This document shows positions 11,901 through 23,900 of a DNA stretch of 64,000 nucleotides, one piece after another (position 1 is the stretch's first letter; each line of letters begins with the position of its first letter). Made by a program: the position numbers and the translations under genes. Source of the DNA: Chaetoderma sp. LZ-2023a (lineage: Eukaryota; Mollusca; Caudofoveata; Chaetodermatida; Chaetodermatidae); the NCBI GenBank assembly GCA_034401795.1, contig CM067360.1, positions 47,400,260 through 47,464,259 on the forward strand, in the 5' to 3' direction. Below the pieces are notes generated by a model. That model saw only the letters and a program-made list of their open reading frames with translations, did no database searches and was not told where the DNA came from.

Positions 11901-14900
11901 GTGCTGGGCGTGGCGCACAAGGATCTGGTCGTGGTAATCATGCCTGATGGGCCGGTTACCACGGTGGGAACCACTCCGGTGTTTCTGGCGAAGGAGACAG
12001 TGCCACTCTTGCACTCCTTATGTTCACCTCTCTCCCTAGGTGGACCGGTGGGAGGCCGGTTGGCCGACCACATGCAAGAGTGGGAACGGTTAACTCAGGA
12101 CCGTTTAGTCTTGCGATGGCTTTCAGTCGGGTATCATCCCGATTGGATGACAGACCCGCCATCGCGGCTGTCTCTGGTGCCAATCTGGACTCCAAATCCG
12201 AGAGATCCAGAGCAAAGGTTGTGTATCGAGGAGGAGATAAACTCCCTCATACAAAAAGGAGCGATTCAGCCGGCACAAAGGTGTCCGGGCTTCTATTCAA
12301 CCGTGTTCTTAGTAACAAAAAACACTGGAGGCTGGAGACCTATTCTCAACCTCAAGCCGTTGAACAAGTTCATAGAGACGCCCAGTTTCAAGATGGAGAC
12401 TGTGCGCTCGGTGTTGGCAGGGTTGGAGAAGGGAATGTGGACAGCCTCAATAGATTTGAAGGATGCTTATTTCCACATCCCCATAGCGAGGAGTTTCCGT
12501 CACTTCCTGAGATTTGCATTCCAGGGCAGACAGTGGGAATTCAGGGTGTTACCCTTCGGAATTTCCACGGCTCCTCGGGTTTTCACCCGTGTGGTTCTTG
12601 TGATCACCGCATTCCTCCGCAGGAGAAGCATAGCAGTCCACACGTACATAGACGACTGGCTGTTGAAAGCACACACCCAGGAAAGTTTATCGGCCAATCT
12701 GGAGATTGTTTTGAAGACTCTCACAGACTTGGGCTGGATAATCAATTTCCACAAATCAGAGCTGACTCCATCCCAGAAGTTTGTTTACCTGGGCATGTTC
12801 TTCGTTCTAGAGACAGGATATGTTTATCCTACTCAGGAGAGGGTTCAGAGACTCGTCTCAGTAATACAGTCAGTGTGCGGCAGTCGTCATGTCCTGGCAC
12901 GGGTTACTTGAGGATGCTGGGGTTGATGGTTTCTTTGGAACCAGTCATTCCTCAGGCCGCCTTACGCAGGCGGCCGATCCAGTTATTTCTCATGACACAA
13001 TGGACCCAGAGTACAGCTTCGCTGGACTCGAACGTGTCAGTGTTGGCGCCTCTAATTCACCACCTGCAATGGTGGTTGAATACAAAGAATCTCTTGGTGG
13101 GGGTTTTGCTAACCCCTCCCCACCCTCAGGTGACTGTGTATACAGATGCATCGATGGAGGGGTGGGGAGCCTGCCTGGAAGAATCCACAATATCAGGGTT
13201 TTGGGATCTGGAACAGTCGAAGGAACATATCAATCTACTGGAACTAAGAGCAGTAGTCCTGGGCCTGGAACATTTCTTACTGAAAGTTCAGGGCAAGATT
13301 GTTCTTATTCGTTCAGACAACTCAACTGTAGTGACTTACATAAACCGCCAGGGCGGAACGAAGTCGCCCAGTCTCTGTATGATGACATGGAGACTGCTTT
13401 GTTGGTGCCTGGATCACAGGATTACCTTGAAAGCCGTTCATATTCCGGGAAGGTTAAATCTGCTAGCAGACTCATTGAGCCGAAGGATGAGTGTTTTACC
13501 CACGGAATGGCAACTAAATCAATGTGTGTCGGATCGTCTGTTCGACCATTGGGGGAAACCCAACATCGATTTGTTCGCAACGAAGAGGAATGCGAAGATG
13601 ACGACGTACGTCTCTCCGATTCCAGATCCAAGCGCTTTCGCAACAGATGCGTTAGCTATCAGCTGGGCGGGAATGTATGCATACGCATTCCCTCCAGCAA
13701 TCCTGATTCCAAAAGTTCTTCAGAAAATCAGACAGGAGGAGTGCCAACTGATCGCCCCGGATTGTCCAAGCCGATCGTGGTATACGGATCTGCTGGACCT
13801 TCTGGTCTGCAATCCGGTTCCTCTGCCTCTGATTGACGACATTATCTTCCAGGGCAAGGCCCTTCACAACAATCCGTCAATGTTCCGATTGACTGCGTGG
13901 ATGTTGTCAAGGAATCTAGAATTAAGGAGGGCTTTTCTGAGCAAGCGGCCATGTTTATGGCCAAAGCCAGGAGGGGGTCAACCTCCAGAGCATATAATTA
14001 TAAAATCAACAGATTTGCAGAGTGGTGCTCAACAAGATGTATTGATCCAATGGATTCATCTATTCAGGTAGTGGCTGATTTCCTCTGTCACCTGTATGAT
14101 GCCTATAGCCTCAAGCCTAACTCTATTGCTGGTTATAAATCAGCTTTAATGACTGTTATCCCTTGCTTGGCTAATAGTGGGAGTGATGAAGTAAGTACAT
14201 TAAATGTATTAATTAAAGGCATGGGCAATCTGAGACCAAGGAATCCCCCAGTGATTCCATCTTGGAGTTTATCTCTGGTGCTTCAGGTACTTGGAGATAA
14301 GCCTTTTGAACCACTTAGTTCCATTTCTATGAAACTGTTAACTCTTAAAACTGTATTTTTAATTGCTGCGGCCTCGGCTAGGCATAGGAGTGAGATTCAT
14401 GCCTTATCAGCCGAGGAAGACCGTTTTGTGGTTACAGGGGAAGGCCTTAAGCTGCTACCTAGGATTAATTTCTTGGCTAAGAATCAGTCTTTGAAATATC
14501 CAGGTCAACCTATTTTTTTGCCAGCTTTAACTAGATATGATCCTAATTCTAAAGCATGGTGGCCCGTCCGGGCACTGCTCCGGTACAAACAACGTACATC
14601 GGAGTGGCGCACCGACCAGTCAGCATTATGGTTGTCATATATTGAACCACATGGCAGGGCGTCTAAGGACACCATTTCCAGGTGGATTGTAGAATGTATT
14701 CAGTTTTGTCATAAATCCGCCACCGGGAAGCAGGTTGACATGGCCAAGGCTCACAGTGTCCGCGGCGTAGTGACATCCACTGCCCTGTTTAATGGGGTCC
14801 CTGTGGATGACATTATGTCGGTTGTTCAGTGGCACTGTGAGTCAGGTTTTACAGACCATTACCTCCGTGACACCTCGAATCCTCTCGCCTTGTCGATTTT

Positions 14901-17900
14901 GAAAAAATAACTAGGTGTACATTTTTTATGATGGGGTTTCCTCATTGCTTATATATTTCACAATTAATTAATGGAAACAACCACTTTTTGGGTCTGCATC
15001 AGTCTTCACCACTGGGGAGATGATGTCAGCAGCCAAGTTCAACAAGGTCAGTCTTGTTCATGTGTTGTCCATTGTTGATTGTATTGTCACGTTACCCGTT
15101 GTTATTAACATGGTGATGGTTTGTGTGTTTATGTGGTTCATTATTGAGAGTATACGAAAATGGAGCCTTTTTGTCTCTGTCCTATAGTACATGCCACTTG
15201 TACGAAGAGAGCGTATGGGACATTGAGGTCAGTCGAGTCTTCCTCCCAGGAAGGGGGAGGGGGGAGCGCATATGACATTCGGTCATCTCTCATACATCGG
15301 TTGTGTTATCCGATGGGTTGTCAAATCCTGACTGTTTTCACACAGTTTCAGAAGTTTAAGTGCCTTAAACACAGAAAAGCGTATAGGGATGAGCTGGTCT
15401 TTTGACCTCGCCTCCCTCCCGCCGAATTCCCTGTCGAATTCTGGCAATATCAAAAAGTATTAGGGAGGTAAGTATACTCTTGAAGTGAAATAAACGAAAT
15501 CAAGGATTTCTTTTTTCACGAGAGAGTTGATACTTACCTCCCTAGATACGGACCCGGCCTCTCCATCCCACAGAGGCTCGGTCTTCAGGCTCTTAATAGT
15601 TGCATGTGTGTCAGCCAATAAATTAGTCAGCGGAAGTGCTAGTCTGCGCATGCGCGGTAGTGGGGCTGGCATCCGCCGGACTACACTCTAACTCCCTGCC
15701 CAGTAGGGGCACCTAACTGTTGTAATCTGAGTGTTTTATTGAGTGAAAGCCGATATTTAGCAATATCAAAAAGTATTAGGGAGGTAAGTATCAACTCTCT
15801 CGTGAAAAAAGAAATCCGTGATTTCGTTTAGTGTATGGTGTATGTGCTACTCTATTATTCTACATACAAACTGGCTACAGCTGTCAATATTATGGGCCAT
15901 TTAAAGTAGTCACTCATTTGCTATTGTAAATAGTTTTTGGTGTTTCCTTGAAAGGTTTTTGGAACTAAAGAATAGTGGTTTCTTTAGACCTTTTGTCATA
16001 AGCAGCCACCATGCATGTTTTATCCCCAAAGGAGAGTCAACTATAGGTCTGATTGTATTTTGTATTGTTTGAAAACTTTTATAGCTGTTTCTTTAAAGGT
16101 AACTAAACAATTGAAATAAGTAACGTGTTTTGTTTCAGAATGCAGCCGATAAGATATCTAAAGATCGGGAGGAGTTTGGTGATATCTGGCCAAGACAGTC
16201 TGGTAGTGTCAATGGTTTGCTCTGCACAATCCTTCCCAAGGTGAGTTTGCGCCATTAGTGGCCATTATGGTTACATGGAGCTTGACAGATAACTTTTTCT
16301 TACAAATAAGTTGTTTTACCGGAATGGATTTAATGCTTTGATTAATAGCCAAGCTGGTCAAAAGTTGTTTCTGCAGTGGTCTTGTTAGAGATATATCCAT
16401 TTGCAGACTAAGAGAAGACTGGTTTTTTAAATTCACCAAAGGAATGGCTGGCTCGGTTACCAAGCCAGTCATTCCAGTGATAAATTTTCAAAAATACTCT
16501 TCTCGGCCTACAAATGGACATTCCTGAGGACAACTACAGAGGCGGATGCTGGTCAGCTATAGAACACTGACATTTAATCATGATAGATCGCTGGATTGTT
16601 AATACATGTGACTTGATATAGGACATACTGCTGGACCAGCTCTATTAACCGTTTAAGACCCTTTAACGGTGGTCCTTTAAGACAGGTTTGCTCGTATTCG
16701 TAGTTTTCTTCAATAGCCTATAGTCACTCACGCAGCAGGAGATTATCATCATTATTGTAGTTTTCTTCAATAGCCTATAGTCACTCACACAGCAGAAGAT
16801 TATCATCATTATTGTAGTTTTCTTCAATAGCCTATAGTCACTCACACAGCAGGAGATTATCATCATTATTGTAGTTTTCTTCAATAGCCTATTGTCACTC
16901 ACACAGCAGGAGATTATCATCATTATGGGATACATCTGCACGCTTTAACTGACAAGCCTGCAAAATTGGTGTTTTGACGCCCCGTGGACATTGTCATAAT
17001 TAAGGGATACATCTGGTATTGCTTAACCATTTAATGGTCAAGTACACTACTAATCACTTCGGCAGTGGTCCAGAGAAATATCCATCTGGCTATTGAGAGA
17101 TGATGACAATTTTTTAAATTTTGTCACTGGAATGATTGGTAAATTGTCCAAAATAGCCTCTTGGGACTGGAAATGGATATCAATTAAGAAGAATTTTTTA
17201 TTTTCTTAACCAACTTTGAGCATTAAAGGGTTAAGTTATGCTTTATTGATGTCCTTTAACTCATTGATCTAACCTGTCACTCAAGTGTAAGTTTCTTAGT
17301 TGACATCACGATCAATTAATGTAGCTGATGTGAAAGACACAACAGTCAAACAGTATCAGTTTGAATTGGATGTCGTCGCACAATTTGCAAAATTTATTAT
17401 CAGTATAATTTAAGATTTTATATGGAAAATTAAACTTTATTTTTAATTAGCAGATACCTGTTATTCTTATTTCATGTTTTATTGCTAAAAGATTCTGTGT
17501 ATGAACTAGCTTTGTTTAAAATCAATTTTAACATATGTAAGCATGTGCCATCAAAATGTGTGGACCTTAGTTCAGAACTTAATCCATGAGCTCATTTGAG
17601 ATCTTATTACCAGGTCATGAGTAATTTACCTAATCTCTGACTTCACCTGTTTGTTTCATTGCAACAATGTGAATAAAAGATGACATGGTTTGATTGGTGA
17701 TTTAGGTGTTTGCTTGTCCAGAAATCGATGTAAATTTTGGACTAGCCTTACTGCTGTCGTTGCCACGGAAGACAGCGTATGAGCAGATGATGAAAGTCAT
17801 CAGAGCTGCTGGTCACGATTATGAAACACTTCAGGTAAATCATGGGTTCATTTTAAACATGATCTTTCCATTAACGAATTTTCAAAGTAACAATACAGGT

Positions 17901-20900
17901 AAGTCATTGACAATTTTGAGATTAGTTATAATTGAACATGTTGCACTACACTAATTTTAATGTTTTACAAGGGCATCTAGCTAATCCTCAATCATCGATA
18001 TATCTGAGGTTTTGTCCTTCCAAACTTGAATTATAGTTATTCAAACTTATTATACCCCAAATTTTCAGTTTATCTTGTCTAACCGAATTCCTGTGTAATT
18101 CCATAGTAGTTCGACGAATATGATTAAGTACTTAGCCGTACACTACAACACTTGATGAGCCTAACCATCTGTTGCTTTTGGTAGCTTTCATGGAGTACTA
18201 CACAGTGTGATTCATCATTTGTAGTTCTTTAGAGCCGCTGAGTGGATGGATCCTACTCCAACTGGCATTGTCAGATGGCTCATTAATCATACATCATCCA
18301 CTTCGGCCCATGATGCTCACGTGCCATCTGTATCGGTCCATGATACTCATCATCCACTCCAGTCTATTATGCTCATCTTCGGCCCATGATACTCATCACC
18401 CGCTTCAGCCCATGATACTCATTATCCTTTTAGGTCCATGATACTCACTCATCATCCACTCCAGTCTGTTATGCTCATCTTCTTCAGCCCATGGTACTCA
18501 CTCATCATCTTCATCGGCCCATGACACTCACTCAACATCCACTCCAGTCTATTACGCTCATCTTCTTCGGCCCATGACACTCACTCATCATCCACTCCAG
18601 TCTATTGTGCTCATCATCTTCAGCCCATGGTACTCACTCAGCATCCACTCCAGCCCATGATGATGTACTCAAGCTGTAGAATATACAAGGAACCAGGTTG
18701 GATCACCTCGCCTGAGTCATAATTCTCAATACTCAGATTTACCAAAGACTGGTATGATAAACCTTGCTATGTTGATTGTGAATTATGAGTCAGATGGGCT
18801 GTAGCTGAATTGCCCTTAATTCTAAAGACATTGTAATATAGTGTACATATAAGTTTTCATTACCTATGTCAAATAACAATATGCAACTTCTTATTATCCT
18901 CATGTTTTAAAAAAACATCTGGGATATTGTAATCACCTCCGTCCGTCCGTCTGTCCATCACGATATCGCCTCCCAAACCATTGGGTGCAAATTTTGTATG
19001 TGGGTTACCCATATGATTCCGCTTTGCAAAACAATGTTTAGATTTGGTCAAATCAGTTGTAACGCAACTCCTCTGAAATCGTTAGACTGAACTCAACCGA
19101 ATTTGATACCTGAGTTACCCATATGATTCCGGAGTGCAAGAGGCCATTTAGATTTGACTGCCCCCAAGGGGTAGGGAGGGGTCAAAAGGTCCAATTTTAG
19201 CCTGCGGAAATTGATTGTAATGAATCTCCTCTGAAACTGTTTGACAGAATTCCACCAAGTTTGTTCTGTGGGTTAGCCATATCAATGTGGAGTACATGAG
19301 CACATTTACATTTGGCCCCGTCCCCAGGGGTGGGTGGGGGTTGGTGTCAAAAATTCAATGCGGTGAACGTGGGGATTTGCGATGACATGTCATTGACCGA
19401 TCAATCTAGTGTTGTTTATTGACATAAGATACAAAATATGGCTGAGAATTTGGCGTCATATCTCTTCTCTAGGGAGCTTCATATTTTACACACATACATT
19501 TATATGAACCAATAATATGGACATCTAAATAGACCTAGCAGTTTAAAAGTGTTATCACATCTGTGGATATTCTATTCGTTTACACAGTACCTGCACCATA
19601 TGAATTTGAAATCTGAAGATATCATTCGCTTTTATGCCTTATTTCATAGTGTGGTTTGTATATTCGTCCTAGGAACTCCTTGAATTCCTCATGGCAGATA
19701 GTCTAATTGTATGTTCTGTTGTTAGATCGTAGCACAAGTCGGTCATATCCTGAGTACATTGTACAAAGATCCACAGAAACAACTCGCTTTATCTGAACTC
19801 ATCAAAAAAGCATCTTGGGGACATAGACTGGGCAAACATCAGGTAAGTCAGGGTCACCCAACTCCTGCTCAATCATATCAGCTTGTCAAGGGCCTGGAAA
19901 TCACCAATTTGTGTACATCCATAGTTAGCTATAACAAGTCTGTCTAGCTACTAAAACAATTGAAATTTTCTAATAGAGAATGTCCATTTGCCAGCCAAGA
20001 AATTTTTTTTTTAATTCAACGCCGGAATGACTAGCTCGGTCAGTCATTCCAATGATAAATTATCAAAAGTTGTTTTCTCTTAGTGTACAAGTTAACATTC
20101 ACTAAGCAAAAATTATAATTTTCTTGACCATTTATTGCTTATAATACATGTATCTGTTATTAGGAAATATGCAGACCATGTGACTATCACTGGAGTATGA
20201 GTAACTAAATAGCCATTTAATTTTTCAAGGTGGAAATTTAAGGGTTGCTAGTTAGCCGAGGTAAATTAAGATATCACTGCTAGTAAAAAGGGCCACGCAG
20301 GTGGCTAGCCATATCAATTTCTAAACACTGATTCATTTCTTTCGTACATGTATATATTCCATACAGTTCCATTAAAAGATATCATTTATCAAACTTTTCT
20401 TCTGTAACCTTTCATCCATCCCTGAAATGCAAGTATTGGTATCTCGATCTTTAAAACTACTTTATAAGTGTGCTTGTTTAATATTTTGAAATTAATTTGA
20501 CTTCCAGATCAGTTTTCGTGAAGTGTTTTACGGGACATCGACGGAAATGATGACACTTCTTCCAGAAATGGCACAATCCCAGTCCGTGACCATGGAACTT
20601 GTTAAAGACTTCTGCAGGTATGCTGTAGTAGATGCACAGGTATAAGAAGCGCAATAGTGAGGTTATCTTAACACTAGCACAGTAGCTCAATTTCAATATA
20701 ACTATATTAGCACTTCTTCAGCTGCAGAACACCGTCATTCATCATCATCCATCATCATCGCCTTGATCAGCCATGGTGATCTTATGATACCTTACTTATT
20801 AACTGCAAGCCACCAAACAGTAATTTTGATGCACAGTAACTCTGGACCTGCTGAATACTCTGAAAATAGTTTGATGGAAAGTTGTTGGTGGCTTAGCCAC

Positions 20901-23900
20901 CAACAACTTTCAATCAAATTGTTTTCAAAATATTTAGCACATCCAGAGTTGTTATTACACCACAAAAACATCCATTACCGTTCAATCACTACTTGCTAAA
21001 TCAATTATCTGCATTTGGCTACCAGAATAAGATTTTTATGCTTGCATACACTCCTCCCCATGCCTATTCCTATTAATATGGACCCTCAACCAGGCTACTG
21101 GTTAGGCCCATCTCCAGTATGTCAACTGATACAGACTGGCACCAGTCTGTACTCACTCCATAGTGACGCCTATCACTAAGCGCACTTGCGCATGCGCACT
21201 GGAGCCCAAATAGGAAACAGATTCACTTCAATTATTCTGCAAGCAGAACAACTGCACAAATATTTTCAAGAGAATTTTGAAAGCTTTGCGCTGTGTCAGC
21301 TATACTTGAGAGTGCTTCATATTATAATAATTATGCCTACTATGAAGTCTATCCTCCCTAAGTTACGTTTAGGAAGTATATTCGTGGTTATATTGTATTT
21401 TATAACTATGTATATAAATGTTACCGGTTTTTGTGAGGGTCTCTATCATTTTTGTGGTAATTAATTTACCTATATCATCATCATCATCATCATATTATCT
21501 CTCTAGTGTACTCCAAGAGCCCTTTATCACTTTTCACTTAGTGCATTATAAGGAATTACATTTATCCCTATGAAAGTTTGTTTCTTGTCGCTAGGGAAGT
21601 TGTTAACAAATTTGAACTTTCCCTCCTTTCTTAGAAGTTATTTTTTTATGTTTCTAGACTCTTTTTAATGAATTTACAAGCTGTATGCATCATTGTTCCA
21701 TTTTTCGTTTTTAGGAGTCTGTTAAATCGTCCGATAAGACGAAATGCACGTCCGCCAAGTGTGATCATCTCACTCTGCTGATTTTGGTGGTCATGTGTGT
21801 TCGAAATGCACTTCGTGCACCCCCACAGCGATGTGAGGGATTTGCAAAGGGTGGTCGGCGTCAGTTGCTAAGGCCTTTTTTAAGGATTTGCCCACTAAGC
21901 TACCGCTGCCCTCTGGTTGTCCTTCCCCTACCTCCATTGCTAGTAAGACAAAAGCTGTATCTTCTGCAAAATCTAATATGTCTAATCCAGCACCAACGGG
22001 TGGCCGTAGGGGGGGGGGCCTCTTCAGCGAATTCGAAGCCTTTTTAGCCTTATTTGCAAGATTTGAATCCTTCACTGCAGTCTTGACTAAATCTTTAGAC
22101 GAAAGAATTTCTTCTGCCATCATGGAGGCCAAGAAAGAAGTTTCTTCTGATTCGGACAATAGCCAGAGGGCTAGCGGGCAGTGTTGCCCACAACATCCGA
22201 TTTTTGGGGGTCCCAAGGACCTCACACTCAGATTTGGGGGTCCCACTGTAAAATCTGGGGGTCCCATGGGGTCCTCATCTGAAATATGGGGGTCCCATGT
22301 TTTTTTCTTAAAATAAACACAACACATTGATCTAATTATAAAGCACTTTATTAAACATGTTGAAAGCACTAGGTATGACATTGTGTAAATAATGTTAATG
22401 TGTATATAGAGAATATTAACTATGCATAGTTTATTAACCTTTAGCACTTAACACTTTTGGCCACTATTGTAGATCACCAAAACACCTATTTTTGAAAGTT
22501 TAACACTGGAATGACTGGCTCTAAACAGTGCCAGTCATTCCAGTGGTAAATTTTCAAAAATATGTATTCTGTGATTTACAATCGTGGCTAAAATTGATAT
22601 AATTGATATATTGAAATGGCCATTGTATATTTAACTAATAACATTTGAACTGCATATCAATAAACAATAACTTAACGCACTGTACTTGTTTGTTGTCTGA
22701 TAAACCAACCAACCTACATTGACAACCTTGTATGATTAACATTTCCAAAGACCACTATTAGTAATTAGCTAAGACCACTGCATTAGTTTTTCTATAAAAC
22801 CCTAACTTGACTTTGGACGAATTGAAAAAATGAATTGCTCAAGGACGACTTAACCTTATTTGATATAATGCGCGCGTATTTTTTTATAATGTAAGTGGAA
22901 TGACTAAATATAGTGGAATACATAGGCTAAGATCAGACAAAACAATTTATCAAAAATAATCTGTATAAATCAGATTAAAATGCGAAATTAGTGAAAATAT
23001 ATCAGCCAATAACCGGATATGTCTAATTCATATGGAGTAACTATGTAACGCGATTGCTGCTTGGTTGAAGCATAGATAACGCATAAGCGTGTATCCAATA
23101 AGGACGCTTGTATCGGGGAGCTTTGAGCTATACGCTGTTTGGGAAAAATCAATATTTTAACGTATGCCTACCTGTAGATCGACGATGTCATTGAACATCG
23201 CTGCTGGGATGAGCTTTTTAGTTGAGAAATTGGGAACACCTAACGATCGAGTATTGTTCAACATTATGAACACTAATCCATCAGTCAATCAATCAGCCGC
23301 TATTGCTAAATAAAAGACGGCTTATAGCGCTTCTTGATACCGTTATTCAAACAGCAATACACAGACACCGCCGCTAATCCGTCAAATGACCATTCAAATG
23401 TAAAAGATATCACAATATCTTCCATATATTCCTTCACCCATTTAGATACTTTGATAAGTAAATGGAAAAAAATATTTTGGCTGTAGTCGTTGCTGCTTTA
23501 GGCAAGTAGGCATGCGCAAATTAATTTCAAAATATTCAGCATATTAGTTATGACAACTTTGTGATCTGTCCAATGTTCTGAGATGTGAAACGATTAAGAC
23601 GCCCAGACACATTTGTATATGCTTGATCAGTTGTATTGGATTTCTCAAACATGAGTTCCTCTAGAGGGAGATTCCGCTGTTATCCAATCAAATACTGACG
23701 CGTCACACTGACGTTTAGCGCAACAGACAGAAACATGGCGGGTATTTTTTGCAATTTGTAGGCCAAACAAGGCGACTAACATCGGGCTTGTAAACTCATT
23801 ATTTATCAAAATTAGATCAAATGGAATACTAAGGATGATTTGGGGATTGTGTTTACAATTAAATGTGGTGTTTGAATCTGATTTATGGGCATTAACAACT

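Larger units (their letters stand above)
8833..15830 (+). mobile_element. DIRS-A1: DIRS-type tyrosine-recombinase retroelement (fossil), about 7.0 kb
   Basis: Parts in order are: left inverted terminal repeat (8833-9027), leader with a Cys-rich zinc-ribbon segment (about 9925-10045), gag-like region (about 10166-11845), reverse transcriptase and RNase H region (about 12.0-13.5 kb), the post-RNase H block usual in DIRS (about 13.5-13.85 kb), tyrosine recombinase (about 13.9-14.9 kb), internal complementary region (15443-15545) and right inverted terminal repeat (15614-15830). It has no LTRs and no obvious target duplication, as expected of DIRS, which integrates through a circular intermediate using its recombinase. 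All parts are present. It looks largely whole, with a few breaks at most. The two ITRs differ by about 3 percent by eye, suggesting a fairly recent insertion. It lies in sense orientation in the intron between exons 5 and 6. Confidence 0.92.

Noticed and set aside
8833-15830. LTR retrotransposon or endogenous retrovirus
   Set aside because: The ends are inverted, not direct. There is an internal complementary region and a tyrosine recombinase in place of a DDE integrase and protease, so DIRS fits and LTR elements do not.
16663-16941. Minus-strand 92-codon frame with a repeated CCVSDYRLLKKT motif
   Set aside because: It is a 57-bp tandem repeat read in a frame that stays open by unit length, not a protein gene.
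21791-22447. Minus-strand 218-codon frame spanning DIRS-B and the hAT left end
   Set aside because: It crosses the hAT insertion boundary and reads the GGGGGTCCC subterminal repeats as Gly-Pro-Pro, so it is a chance frame.
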